A stretch of 64,000 nucleotides of DNA from NCBI RefSeq assembly GCF_019175385.1, contig NC_083338.1, forward strand, positions 91,719,777 to 91,783,776. The letters are read 5' to 3'. A program made the position numbers and the translations under genes. A model generated the notes under the pieces. That model saw only the letters and a list, made by a program, of their open reading frames with translations. It made no database searches and had not been told where the DNA came from. Shown here in pieces: positions 12,085 to 22,504 of this stretch (position 1 is its first letter; every line of letters starts with the position of its first letter). Source of the DNA: Lycium barbarum. Lineage: Eukaryota > Streptophyta > Magnoliopsida > Solanales > Solanaceae.

Positions 12085-13534
12085 ATGCCTATGAAGAGAA
12101 AAGCAACCGCGGCCCAAACGGGCAAGACAGTGGCCGGAAGGTAGACTGAGCGGGAGTCGCTGGTAGATATAGAGGAGGGTGAGTCTCAGAATGAGGTTCC
12201 ATTCCGGACCTCTCATACTCCACCCGTTTCAGAGCAGCATGAAGGGGCTTAAGCTCCAGCTCCAATACCCCCAGTTCCTCCACCAGATGCCTCTGGTCAG
12301 GAGATGAGAGAAGCTATCCAATTGCTGACCCAATTAGTTACCGCTCAGGCCCAGCGACAGGGTACGGGCCAGGGTGATAGAGTAGTCAGTGTAAGAGCCC
12401 ATGCTTTTATTAGTCTGAAACCTCCAGAATTCTATGGGTAAAAACTGGATGAAGACCCACAGAGTTTCATAAATGGGATGCGAAGGACGTTTCGGATAAT
12501 ACATGCTTCTGATATTGAGTCAGTAGAATTGGCTTCCTATAGATTACGGGATGTGGCCATCCATTAGTACAACACTTGGATGACTCGAGAGGGGTAAATG
12601 AACCTCCCTGGTATGGCAAGAGTTTACGGATAGCTTCCTCCGGTATTATTTGCCGCCTGAGGTTCGACGGGCTAGAGACGACAAGTTTTTGAATCTTAGG
12701 CAAAGGAATATGAGTGCTCGAGAATGCAATCTTCGTTTTAATTCCTTAGCATGGTATGCTCCAGTCATGGTAGCCGATATGGGGGACTGCGTACACCGAT
12801 TCGTGAGTGGTTTGGGGCCACATTTGATTAAGGCGTGCTTGATGGACTCACTCCAGGAAGGAATGGATATCGTTCGTATTCAGGCCCACACTCAGAATTT
12901 GGAGGAACAGCAACAACTGCAAAGGGGTGAGCGTGATTCTGATAAAAGGCATAGTAAGAGGGCCAAAACTTCCGGTGCTGCTAGTGAGTTCAGAGGGGGT
13001 CAAAGGCAGCAGTATTCCGGGCATTCAGGCCAATCAGTGGCCAGTGCATCTCCTAGATTTACGGGCAAGAGATTTGATCGCCCTATTTATTCTGGACCGA
13101 GCCAGAGCTCTAGGATTTCTGGTTCCCAGTATAGGGGTGATTCCAGCAAGGCGAGACCATATTCAGCGCGATTTACTTAGTGCGATAAGTTGCATGTAGG
13201 ACAGCGTCGCTTGGGTTTAAATGTTTGATATACTTGTGGGTGGCCAGGCCACGTTATGAGAAATTGTCCTTTGACAGTAGGTGGAGGTGTGGCTCAACTG
13301 ACGGGGTCTGCAGTTGGTTCTTCATCATCTGTGCGACCTCCTGGGCAGACCTCTCACACTCCAATAGGCCGTGGCAGAGGCATAGGGGGAGCATCCAGCT
13401 TGAACAGTCCCCAGAATCGTATTTAAGCATTGACTAGTCGACATAACTTGAAGTCTTCACCCGATATGGTTGCAGGTACATTGTTCGTAGTTTTTTTCAT
13501 GATGTGTATGCATTAGTTGATCAGGTTCTATATT
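12085..13534 (+). pseudogene. gag: gag of element C (broken)
   Basis: Starts with ATG at 12085 (MPMKRKATAAQTGK, like MPPKK in element B) but meets a TAG within 25 codons and several more stops before 12650. The longest open part, 12650-13180, is the Gag core (residues 1-100: LPPEVRRARDDKFLNL-like start, DMGDCVHRFVSGLG, then RIQAHTQNLE) followed by the Gly/Ser/Arg-rich linker. The CCHC zinc knuckle near 13235-13265 survives only as TCGWPGHVMRNC: the first Cys is lost. Protease reading follows (HDVYALVDQ near 13500) with Gln in place of the usual Pro in DPGS. Element B then cuts the frame. Gag packages element RNA in cytoplasmic particles; this copy cannot. Confidence 0.85.
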
Positions 13535-14096
13535 GTTATTGCCACGACCCAACCCCGTAGGCCGTGACTAGTGCCCGAGTTGGACACTCATATTATCTGT
13601 TAACTGTAGTCATTTGCAATTAGCATGTCATGATCTCATTTGTACATAAAACGGGTAGGCCATTATTTTAAAGCTGTCAAGTTTTGTATGGCTTAGACAC
13701 CTGTCTTCTGAGGAGTTGCACTTTTGAAACAACAACATATATATATATATATATTCCTACGCAAGCCGACAAGGCTGCCACGATATACAAAATAATAAAC
13801 ATACATATATATATGCAAGCCGACAAGGCTGCCATTACGAATGGGTACGCCCCAAACATAAGTCATAGACATAAAACGCATCAACAACTACAAACAGACC
13901 CACACCGATGTCCACAGACCTCTAAGAGTAATTACCGTATCATATGGCGGGACAGGGCCCCACCGTACCCAAACAAACACATATGAATACAACATAAGGG
14001 AGTTATACCACAGGCTAGGCTCCGGAACAAGGTAGCAGTCCAAAATAGCTGAATAGGTATCCTAAGCTGGCGGATCTCCGAAACGAGCGCCTGTAC

Positions 14097-14152
14097 CTGC
14101 GGGCATGAACGCAGCTCCTCGAAGAAAGGGGGTCAGTACGGAATATGTACTG
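14097..14152 (-). promoter_or_regulatory. three-hairpin block, B 3' LTR
   Basis: CAGTAC/GTACTG and CTGCG/CGCAG stems are intact; the middle stem (CCCCC against GAGG) is weakened compared with the 5' LTR copy. Confidence 0.6.
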
Positions 14153-16295
14153 AGCATGTAAAGCTTGAAACATAGTAATAGACTTATGTTGAGACAAGGT
14201 ATGTAGGACTCAATGCAACAACCAGAATTTCATAAGACTTGCCTTTGAACATATTTCATCTGTGTTATTCTCATATCAGTGTCATTATAGCGTTTCGTAA
14301 TCAAAGCTGCATAATTATTCTGTATATAACATATATAACGTGTCCCAGCCCTTTAATGAGGGGCTCGGTATTTATAATCATAGCATCATAAAACATAAAC
14401 ATGTACGTGTCCCGGCCCTTTAATGAGGGACTCGGTAATAAGGAATATATATATATATGCCCTCCTGGCCACCATCTCCATATCATCATATCATCATATC
14501 ATCATGTCATTATATCATCATATCATCATATCATTATCATATATATATAACGTGTCCCGGCCCTCTAGTGAGGGACTCGGTGAATAATATAATAAATATG
14601 CGCACGAAAACGTGTCCTGGCCCGGGACTCAGTGAAGGATATAGTGATAAGCACGAGCAGAATAATAAGCAACCACATATAAGCCATTCATCTTTTGAGA
14701 CTCAATAGATAAGCAACTAACCAGCTCTAAAGTATTGGGAAAAAAATCATATTCAATTCTTTTCAACTCTCATTACAAGCCATAGCAAGGAACGTTTTAG
14801 CTTTCATGTACATGTATCAATTTCCATGATGTAGTTTTTGGAAGTCAAGTATGCTTCTATTCATGCCAATCTTATAAGAGTAGGAACTTCTATACATCAT
14901 TCATTAGTCAATCATATGGTAGGCTCGTGACAATAGCATTAAGGAAATATAGAATCATAAGTCATGCATGGAACTAGAGAATAGAATTTACCCCAAGGTT
15001 CATATCATTTCATACTTACGTCTAGGACATGCCAAAAGAAGGAAGGAATAGGTTTTACATACCTTTAGCGTTTAGTTGTATTCTAACTTGTACTTGCTGC
15101 CCAAAAATACTTATCCTATATCAAGATATGAAGAACTACAATTAGTCTACAAGGGAATTCAATACGTATTTTGACGCTCACAATTCCTTTCTAACATTTA
15201 AACGACGTTTCGTTCGCACTCAAACAACTAGCGTTACAAGCTAACATTGCTAATCGTTCTTTCATATATTAATCAAAACTTGTTTAAACATGACTTAGGG
15301 AGCTTGGGCAGTCCATACACCATTCAAAATTGTTTCATACACACGGCTAAACAACACACATAGCATTTCCATTCTCACTTAGCAATTTTCCAGTTTTAAC
15401 ATGCAACAACAACAACACGTTTAATGACATTATTTTCATGATTCTTGGAACTGTTTTAACATCATTTTCATTCTTACAACAGCCCACCATCATTTCAGTT
15501 TCAACTTGAATCAATGCACTTTACTTTCACTAAACGTTTGCAACAAGAATCAACATTCAACACCCACAAATTCACTTCTAACATCAAAACTGTCCACGGT
15601 TTTGGACTGCCTATACACTTCAACATATTTCATTTCTTTAACACCTCAATTCACATATTCAACATGCATACAATATACCACAATGTCCATAACAATAACA
15701 ATCCAAATGTGACACAAAACAGTCCCTAAATCACCCCTAAAACAGTCCCTTTTTCACGGCTACAACCCCCTTCCCACGATTTCATGATTTTTATCCGTTT
15801 ATCCAACTACAATACATTCAATCCATTTCCAATACATGTTCAAGAAGATAAAGCATGACTTCATTAAAACCTTCAACACACGGCTCATTTTCATTTCAAC
15901 AAAAACAGTCCAATATCCAACATGCAACATCACAACCAAACTTCTACAATCTTTGTTCATTTACCCATGTTGGTACATATTCAATTCATCAACAATACAT
16001 GCAAAATGAATTCAATCATGACTTCACCTCACTCACGGCTCACTCTCTACTTCAACTACAACAGCAATCCAACAACAACATGCATGAACTACACATTCAA
16101 ATCATCATACAATACAAGAACACTAAGCATTCTTACCTTACAATCTTGCTCTTCACTTTGGCCGAATTTTCCACTCTATTGAGGTGCTACACCTTCTTGT
16201 TTCTTTTCAACAACCAATACACATTCTTGTACACTAGAGGAGGAGTAAAATTTGGTGGAGAAAACCGAAATTTGGAGCAAGTTTTTGACCCCTCT

Positions 16296-16319
16296 CTCTC
16301 GGCTAGCTCTAGCCGAGAG
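16296..16319. repeat. 24-bp palindrome near the B LTR promoter (3' LTR)
   Basis: CTCTCGGCTAG, a 2-base spacer, then CTAGCCGAGAG. It lies just downstream, in the minus sense, of a TATA-like gatatag near 16340, so a transcript would begin at or close to this hairpin. Confidence 0.6.
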
Positions 16320-16727
16320 ACTCTCCCTCTCTATCACTATATCTCGCTCTTGAAGTGTTGAAATGATTTTGTTAAGGTGGAGTGAATCAGATTTTTTTGT
16401 ATATGTATTCACTCCATACTTTGGACAAGTGTGCCACACTAACTTGGGTCAATAATTCTTTGACTATCCCACTATAGTGCACGGCCAAACATGGCTTAAA
16501 AGTGGACTGATTTTTGTCTTTCCAATCCCACTTATTAATCCAATTATGGTTAGTTTAATCCCAATTTTTCCATTAATACTTCCATGCCAAACGAAATTGT
16601 AGGTAAATTGTGACTTGAAACTAAACCGGAAGTTAAAATCTCTACTTCGTATCTTAAGATAGTCTTGTCTTTAACTTGTCGCATTTATTTTAATACGTCT
16701 CAATGTATGAAAATATGGGATATAACA

Positions 16728-16763
16728 TCCTCCCCCCCTTTAGAACATTCGTCCTCGAATGTT
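16728..16763 (-). promoter_or_regulatory. purine tract and upstream stem of element B
   Basis: Minus-strand reading is AAAGGGGGGGAGGA directly before the LTR, preceded by the stem AACATTCG-AGGA-CGAATGTT (16744-16763). The purine tract primes plus-strand synthesis; the stem's role is unknown. Confidence 0.8.
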
Positions 16764-16915
16764 GATTTTTATCCCGTTGGGTTCTATAAGAGTTTTGGGG
16801 AGGGTTTTCCTTATCGCTAACATATAAATTGAGCAGACGATTAACACAATCAAGCAAGGGAGTTTAAATTACCTGTAGATGTGGAAAACAAGTGAGGATA
16901 TTTCTTTTCCATCTC
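16764..16915 (-). other. pol tail and 3' untranslated region of element B
   Basis: Just past the stop at 16916 the frame still reads EMEKKYPHLF, the normal end of the chromodomain, then non-coding sequence up to the stem before the purine tract. Confidence 0.6.
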
Positions 16916-18214
16916 CTATTCATCCTCCCAAGTTATCTCCTCCCTATTATTGTTCCGCCACAACACTTTAACCGACGCCACATCTTTTGTTCGTAACCTC
17001 CTGATTTGTCGATCAAGTATTGCAATAGGTTGTTCTTCGTATGATAGCTCCTCAGTTACCTGAATATCATCTGTAGGGAACACCCTGGAAGGATCGCCTA
17101 TATACTTCCGAAGCATTGACACATGGAAGACCGGATGTACTGCTTCTAAATCTGCTGGTAGATCTAACTCGTAGGCAACTTGGCCTACCTTACGGATAAC
17201 CTGGTAAGGTCCAATGTATCTCGGGCTCAACTTCCCTTTCTTGCCGAATCTCATAACACCCTTCATGGGTGACACTTTCAAGAACACCCAATCGCCAACC
17301 TGAAATTCCAAGTGTCGACGTCGATTATCTGCATATCCCTTCTGCCGACTCTGTGCTGCCAGTAATCTTTCCTGAATAAGTTTCACCTTATCAACAGCCT
17401 GCTGAACCATATATGGTCCTATCAGCTTAGTCTCGCCAACATCAAACCAGCCTATAGGGGATCTGCATTTCCTGCCATACAGGGCTTCGTACGGTGCCAT
17501 CTGAATGCTAGAGTGGTAACTGTTATTATAAGAAAACTCGATAAGTGGCAAGTGATCATCCCAGCTGCCCCTAAAATCAATGACACAGGCCCGTAACATA
17601 TCCTGTAGCGTCTGGATGGTACGCTCGGCCTGCCCGTCAGTCTGAGGATGAAATACGGTGCTGAGACTCACCTGCGTCACCAATCCCTCCTGGAAGGATC
17701 TCCAGAAGTTAGCTGTAAACTGGGCCCCTCTATCCGAGATAATCGCTGTGGGAACTCCATGAAGTCTCACTATCTCCTTAAGATACAATCGGGCATAATC
17801 CTCAGCTGAGTACGTAGTCCTGACTGGAAGAAAGTGGGATGATTTTGTCAATCTATCAACAATAACCCAGATAGAGTCATACTTCCGCGGGGTGCGAGGG
17901 AAACCTGTGACGAAATCCATATTAATTACCTCCCATTTCCAGGTTGGAATTTCCATCTCCTGCAATAGCCCTCCAGGTTTCTGGTGCTCTATCTTGACCT
18001 GCTGGCAATTCGGACACTGAGCCACGAATTCTGCTATGTCCTTTTTTATACCATCCCACCAGTACAAACACCTAAGATCATGATACATTTTTGTCGATCC
18101 CGGGTGAATAGAATAACGAGCACAGTGTGCTTCCCTCATTACCTGCTGCCGTAACCCTGCAACTTCAGGTACACATAATCTGTCTCTGTATCGTAGTACT
18201 CCATCGGCTGACAT
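16916..18214 (-). pseudogene. pol: integrase with chromodomain, element B
   Basis: 432 codons open. Integrase inserts element DNA into host chromatin in the nucleus. Visible in order: zinc domain with H30, H37, C67, C70; catalytic triad D100 (NMDF), D161 (SDRGAQFT) and E197 (DGQAERTI) with normal D-35-E spacing; GPY/F-type motif (RYIGPY) after residue 330; and a C-terminal chromodomain (ILDRQIRRLRTKDVASVKV..WRNN..EEITWE) that in Tekay elements is thought to steer insertion to heterochromatin. The initial Met is arbitrary: homology starts upstream, as this was one part of a polyprotein. A TAG ends the frame about ten codons early, within the chromodomain tail. It is the best preserved integrase in the window but is no longer joined to an intact upstream polyprotein. 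Confidence 0.93.
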
Positions 18215-18295
18215 CTTAAATGGGGTCTCCTCCTTCTGAAGTGTTGTATCTCTATAATGTACCAGAACAGGGTCCTCATATTGACGCTTCTTTAC

Positions 18296-18664
18296 CTATT
18301 CTACAATAGAGGGCTCAGCAACACCTCGCACCAAAACGCTACCATTATCAGAATCAGCCAAACGAACTCCAAGACTAGCTAGCTGATGAATCTCACAGAC
18401 TACCCCTTTCATTCCTGGCTGTATGCTTGCTAAACTAGCCATAGATTTACGGCTGAGTGCATCTGCTACAACATTAGCCTTCCCTGGGTGATACTGAATA
18501 TCGACATCATAATCTTTCAGCAACTCCAGCCATCTCCTTTGCCGCAAATTCAGCTCCTTCTGCTTAAAGATATACTGGAGACTTTTATGATCTGTATAAA
18601 TATCAACATGCACGCCATATAGGTAATGTCTCCATATCTTCAAGGCATGTATCACTGCTGCCAA
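18296..18664 (-). pseudogene. pol: RNase H, C-terminal half, element B
   Basis: 122 codons in the same frame as the RT block, resuming after a TGA at 18710-18712. Motifs: [29 protein letters not shown] and ADALSRKSM, typical of Ty3/gypsy RNase H, which removes RNA from the RNA:DNA hybrid. The stop before it reads TTCTGACAA where relatives read TCTCGACAA, so it is a CGA-to-TGA change with a one-base phase difference in the Ser codon. A TAG at 18296 ends the block before the integrase. Confidence 0.88.
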
Positions 18665-18709
18665 CTCCAGGTCATGTGTAGGATAATTTCTTTCATGTTT
18701 CCTGAGTTG

Positions 18710-19696
18710 TCAGAAAGCATAGGCTATAACTCTGTCGTGCTGCATCAACACGCAACCCAACCCAACACCGGAAGCATCACAATAAACAACATAGCCATTT
18801 GGCCCTTCAGGAAGAGTTAGGACTGGAGCTGTAGTCAACTTATCTTTCAATAATTGGAAACTCTGTTCACAAGCATCGGTCCACTGGAATTTAGCTGCTT
18901 TCTGTGTTAGCCTTGTTAAAGGCGCTGAAATAGAAGCAAACTTTTCTACAAATCTCCTGTAATACCCTGCCAGCCCCAGAAAGCTACGTACCTTAGTAGG
19001 CGTCGTCGGTCTAGGCCAAGTTTTGACCGCCTCAATTTTCTGCGAGTCTACCCGAATACCATCTGCTCCAACAATATGCCCCAAAAATGCTACTGAAGTC
19101 AACCAGAATTCACATTTACAAAACTTAGCATATAATTTCTGGTGATGGAGTATCCTGAGTACTGTCCTCAAGTGATCTGCATGCTCTTCCTCCGATCGTG
19201 AATAGACCAGAATATCATCAATGAATACAATCACGAACAAGTCAAGGAATGGCTTAAACACCCTGTTCATCAAGTCCATAAATACTGCTGGAGCATTGGT
19301 CAGTCCAAAGGACATCACTTTAAACACGTAATGCCCGTATCGGGTCCTGAATGCAGTCTTCGGAATATCTGTTTCCCTTACCCGCACCTGGTGATAACCT
19401 GACCGCAAGTCTATCTTTGAAAAACATTTAGCACCCTGCAACTGGTCAAATAAATTATCAATCCTGGGGAGGGGATATCTGTTCTTTATGGTGACTTTGT
19501 TCAGCTGCCTATAATCAATGCACATCCGCAGCGACCCATCCTTCTTTCGTACAAATAATACCAGTGCGCCCCATGGTGACGTACTGGGCCTAATAAAGCC
19601 TTTTTCTAGCAAGTCTCTCAGTTGCTCCTTCAATTCTTTTAATTCTGCGGGTGCCATTCGGTAAGGAGGAATATATATGGGCCGAGTGTCTGGCAA
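18710..19696 (-). pseudogene. pol: reverse transcriptase and start of RNase H, element B
   Basis: 328 codons. RT copies element RNA into DNA inside the particle. Seen: [26 protein letters not shown], the first catalytic Asp at D96 ([10 protein letters not shown]), [11 protein letters not shown], and FIDDILVYS with D160 and D161; FIDD in place of YIDD is usual in this clade. A connection region ([25 protein letters not shown]) leads to the RNase H start [16 protein letters not shown] with its first Asp. The frame starts mid-protein: a one-base deletion near 19778 separates it from the gag-protease block. It ends at a TGA (18710-18712). Confidence 0.93.
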
Positions 19697-19713
19697 TACA
19701 TCTATAGTGAACT

Positions 19714-21204
19714 CTATCTCACGTTCAGGAGGAAGGCCTGGAAGTTCATCTGGGAATACACCTGGAAATTCATTACTACTGGGACAGATTGAAGAGTCGA
19801 TGCTTCTACTTTTAAGTCATGCACACGAACCAGATGATAAATATAGCCCTTCCTAACCATTTTTCTTGCCTTGAGGTATGAAATAAACTTACCCCTCGGC
19901 GATGATGTATTCCCTCTCCATTCTATAATTGGTTCCCCTGGGAACTGAAACCGAACTACCTTGCCTCTGCAATCAACGTTAGCATAGCAGGAAGCCAACC
20001 AATCCATCCCCATAATAGCATCAAACTCAGTCATATCTAGCTCTATCAAATCTGCTTTGGTACAACGATTACATATGACTACCGAACAATCTTTATATAC
20101 TAGCTTTGCTAAGACAAAATCCCCTACTGGTGTAGCCACTTCAAATGGTTCTATAGATTCAGATTTTATCCCAATTTTATCTGTGACCACATTTGGCGAC
20201 GCTTCCTGATCCTGCCTGCTGGATAAAGCATATAGGCGATTTGAAGGACCTCCAGAACTGGAAGCCCCTCGACGGCCTCTGCCACGGCCTGCTGGTGTCG
20301 GAATACGTTGCCCCATAGGGCGCATAGCAACTGAAGAAGAAGAAGAAGAAGAACCCGCAATAGACCCCGTAGGCTGAGCTGGGCCACCTGCACCACTTCC
20401 AAATCGACACTCCCTCATAGTATGGCCCTGACGGCCACAAGTGAAACAAGCACCAGTCATGAAACGGCATTCCCCTGGATGGCGTCTGCCACATCGAGGA
20501 CACGGGGGTATAGGTGGTCTCATCTGGCCTGAATTCCTGTGCATCTGGAACCCTGAAGTCATGGAGCTTTGATCGGCTCCCGAATACCCCGTGCTATCAA
20601 ACCTCCTACCAGTAAATCGTGAAGGTGCACTCCGTGCCGGCTGGGAAGGATATCTACTATACTGCTGTTGGGGCTGTCTGCCCCGAAAGTCGCCAGAAGA
20701 GTACCCCGTTGATCTATCCCTCTTATGTTGACCCCTTTCATGCTCCCTATCAAATCGGCGCCCTCTCTGTCGATCCTCAACCCCCTGTGCATATGCCTGC
20801 ACTCGGGCGATATCTATACCGGGCTGGGAAGCCATTGCCATACAACTATCAATCAAGTAATTATCCAGCCCCATTACGTAATGATGTACCCTATCTGCCA
20901 TGTCAGCTACCATAGCGGGCGCGCACATAGCCAGTGAATCAAACTCAAGGCTATAATCTCGAACACTTCTATCATTCTGCTTCAGGTGTATAAATTTGTC
21001 AACTCTGGCTCGCCTCATCTCTGGAGGTAGGAAATGACCCAGGAAAGCCTCTACGAACTCGTCCCATACTGCTGGTGGAGCATCCTCACCCCTGGCCAAC
21101 TCCCAGGACTCATACCAATTTACTGCTATATCACGCAACTGATATGAAGCCAATTCAACCGACTCAGTTTCGGAAGCCTTGGTCACCCGCAACGTACGCA
21201 GCAT
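19714..21204 (-). pseudogene. gag-pol: Gag core, zinc knuckles and damaged protease, element B
   Basis: 496 codons. Residues 1-150 are the Gag core ([45 protein letters not shown]). An Arg/Gln/Ser-rich linker follows, then a Cys/His finger (C235, C238, H242, C246) and a perfect CCHC knuckle (C253, C256, H261, C266) for RNA binding. A Ser/Gly linker leads to the protease, but at residues 341-343 (VVT-DK-IGI) about 28 codons present in element A are missing in frame, including the whole DPGST active site. The rest of the protease ([24 protein letters not shown]) is kept. The frame ends in about 20 out-of-phase residues after a one-base loss near 19778. The protein could not mature its own polyprotein. 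Confidence 0.92.
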
Positions 21205-21641
21205 CTGTCGAATAAACTCCTGTGGATCCTCGGCGGGCTTTGACCCATAGAACTCTGGGGTTTACAAGTCAGAAAATCACGGACCCTCAAACTGTCGTGT
21301 CTATCCGCATAACCACCTTCTAACCCGCGTCTGCGAGCCTGTCCCGATACCAACCTGGTCAATAACTGTACTGCGTCACGCATAGCCCTATCTTCCGTCC
21401 CTTGCCGGGGCGCTGGAGGCTCGGGTGCTGGAGCCTCAGGAGCTGGAGGTAATTTTGTTTCCTAATCCGCAGTTGCTGCTGCCCTAGGATCCTCTGATAA
21501 TGATGGTGTAGCGGAGCTCGCTGACTGAAGCCTAATCTCAGACACATATTGGAAATAAGCTTTAGTGACCCTCCGGGTCCCACTGGTCTCTCCAACTACC
21601 GCCTTGCCCTTCTGGGCGGCCGTCGCCTTCTTTGGAGGCAT
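21205..21641 (-). pseudogene. gag: Gag N-terminus, element B (broken)
   Basis: The start MPPKKATAAQKGKAV at 21641 matches the starts in elements A and C; an upstream in-frame ATG (21653) is less likely. A TAG at 21462-21464 and a frameshift near 21257 (in DFLT..PEFYG) separate this part from the rest of Gag. Sequence: Lys/Ala-rich start, Pro-rich linker, then AMRDAVQLLTRLVSGQARR, the conserved helix before the core. Confidence 0.85.
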
Positions 21642-21829
21642 CGCTGTAAACATAACAATTTGTTAGGGAAAGATTTATCCTGATAATACAGCTCTATCGC
21701 ACGATCTAGAATGAGAAGGAAAGATGACATCCTAAATGTCCTGTAGCTTCCTGTTTATAAATGTGGTGCACAACACATCGATAAACAAGACTCTACTCGA
21801 CACAGTCTGTAGACACTCCGAGGACTGAA

Positions 21830-21843
21830 CCGCTCTGATACCA
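21830..21843 (-). promoter_or_regulatory. primer binding site, element B
   Basis: Minus-strand TGGTATCAGAGCGG, four bases inside the 5' LTR end. It pairs with the 3' end of initiator Met-tRNA, the usual primer of plant Ty3/gypsy elements. Confidence 0.9.
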
Positions 21844-22035
21844 CTTTTGTCACGACCCAACCCCGTAGGCCGTGACTAGTGCCCGAGTTGGACACTTATA
21901 TTATCTGTTAACTGTAGTCATTTGCAATTAGCATGTCATGATCTCATTTGTCCATAAAACGGGTAGGACATTATTTTAAAGCTGTCAAGTTTTGTATGGC
22001 TTAGACACCTGTCTTCTGAGGAGTTGCACTTTTGA

Positions 22036-22044
<9 letters not shown>

Positions 22045-22108
<64 letters not shown>
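22045..22108. repeat. (AT)32 microsatellite
   Basis: 64 bp of uninterrupted AT. The partner LTR has 18 bp at the same place (13737-13754). Confidence 0.95.
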
Positions 22109-22110
<2 letters not shown>

Positions 22111-22448
22111 CTACGCAAGCCGACAAGGCTGCCACGATATACAAAATAATAAACATACATATATATGCAAGCCGACAAGGCTGCCATTACGAATGGGTAC
22201 GCCCCAAACGTAAGTCATAGACATAAAACGCATCAACAACTACAAACAGACCCACACCGATGTCTACAGACCTCTAAGAGTAATGACCGTATCATATGGC
22301 GGGACAGGGCCCCGCCGTACCCAAACAAACACATATGAATACAACATAAGGGAGTTATACCACAGGCTAGGCTCCGGAACAAGGGAGCAGTCCAAAATAG
22401 CTGAATAGGTATCCTAAGCTGGCAGATCTCCGAAACGAGCGCCTGTAC

Positions 22449-22504
22449 CTGCGGGCATGAACGCAGCCCCCCGAAGAAAGGGGGTCAGTACGGAATATGT
22501 ACTG
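22449..22504 (-). promoter_or_regulatory. three-hairpin block, B 5' LTR
   Basis: All three stems perfect in the minus sense: CAGTAC/GTACTG, CCCCC/GGGGG and CTGCG/CGCAG. Confidence 0.65.

Larger units (their letters stand above)
13540..16727 (-). repeat. 3' LTR of element B
   Basis: 3188 bp; minus-strand start TGTTATATCCCA at 16727, end at 13540. It contains an (AT)9 tract (13737-13754), four CCCGGCCC...GGGACTCGGT repeats (14340-14635), ATC repeats and an 11-bp-arm palindrome at 16296-16319. Several CA-rich chance ORFs (for example 15855-16361) are not genes, since the LTR is non-coding and repeated. Confidence 0.95.

Noticed and set aside
15855..16361. 168-codon open frame in the B 3' LTR (and 24207-24593 in the 5' LTR)
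   Set aside because: Lies antisense in a non-coding LTR, low-complexity Asn/Gln/Ser/Thr composition from CA-rich DNA, no domain, and not kept to the same end in the partner LTR.
21936..22213. Open frames across the AT microsatellite
   Set aside because: Ile/Tyr runs are a translation of (AT)n.
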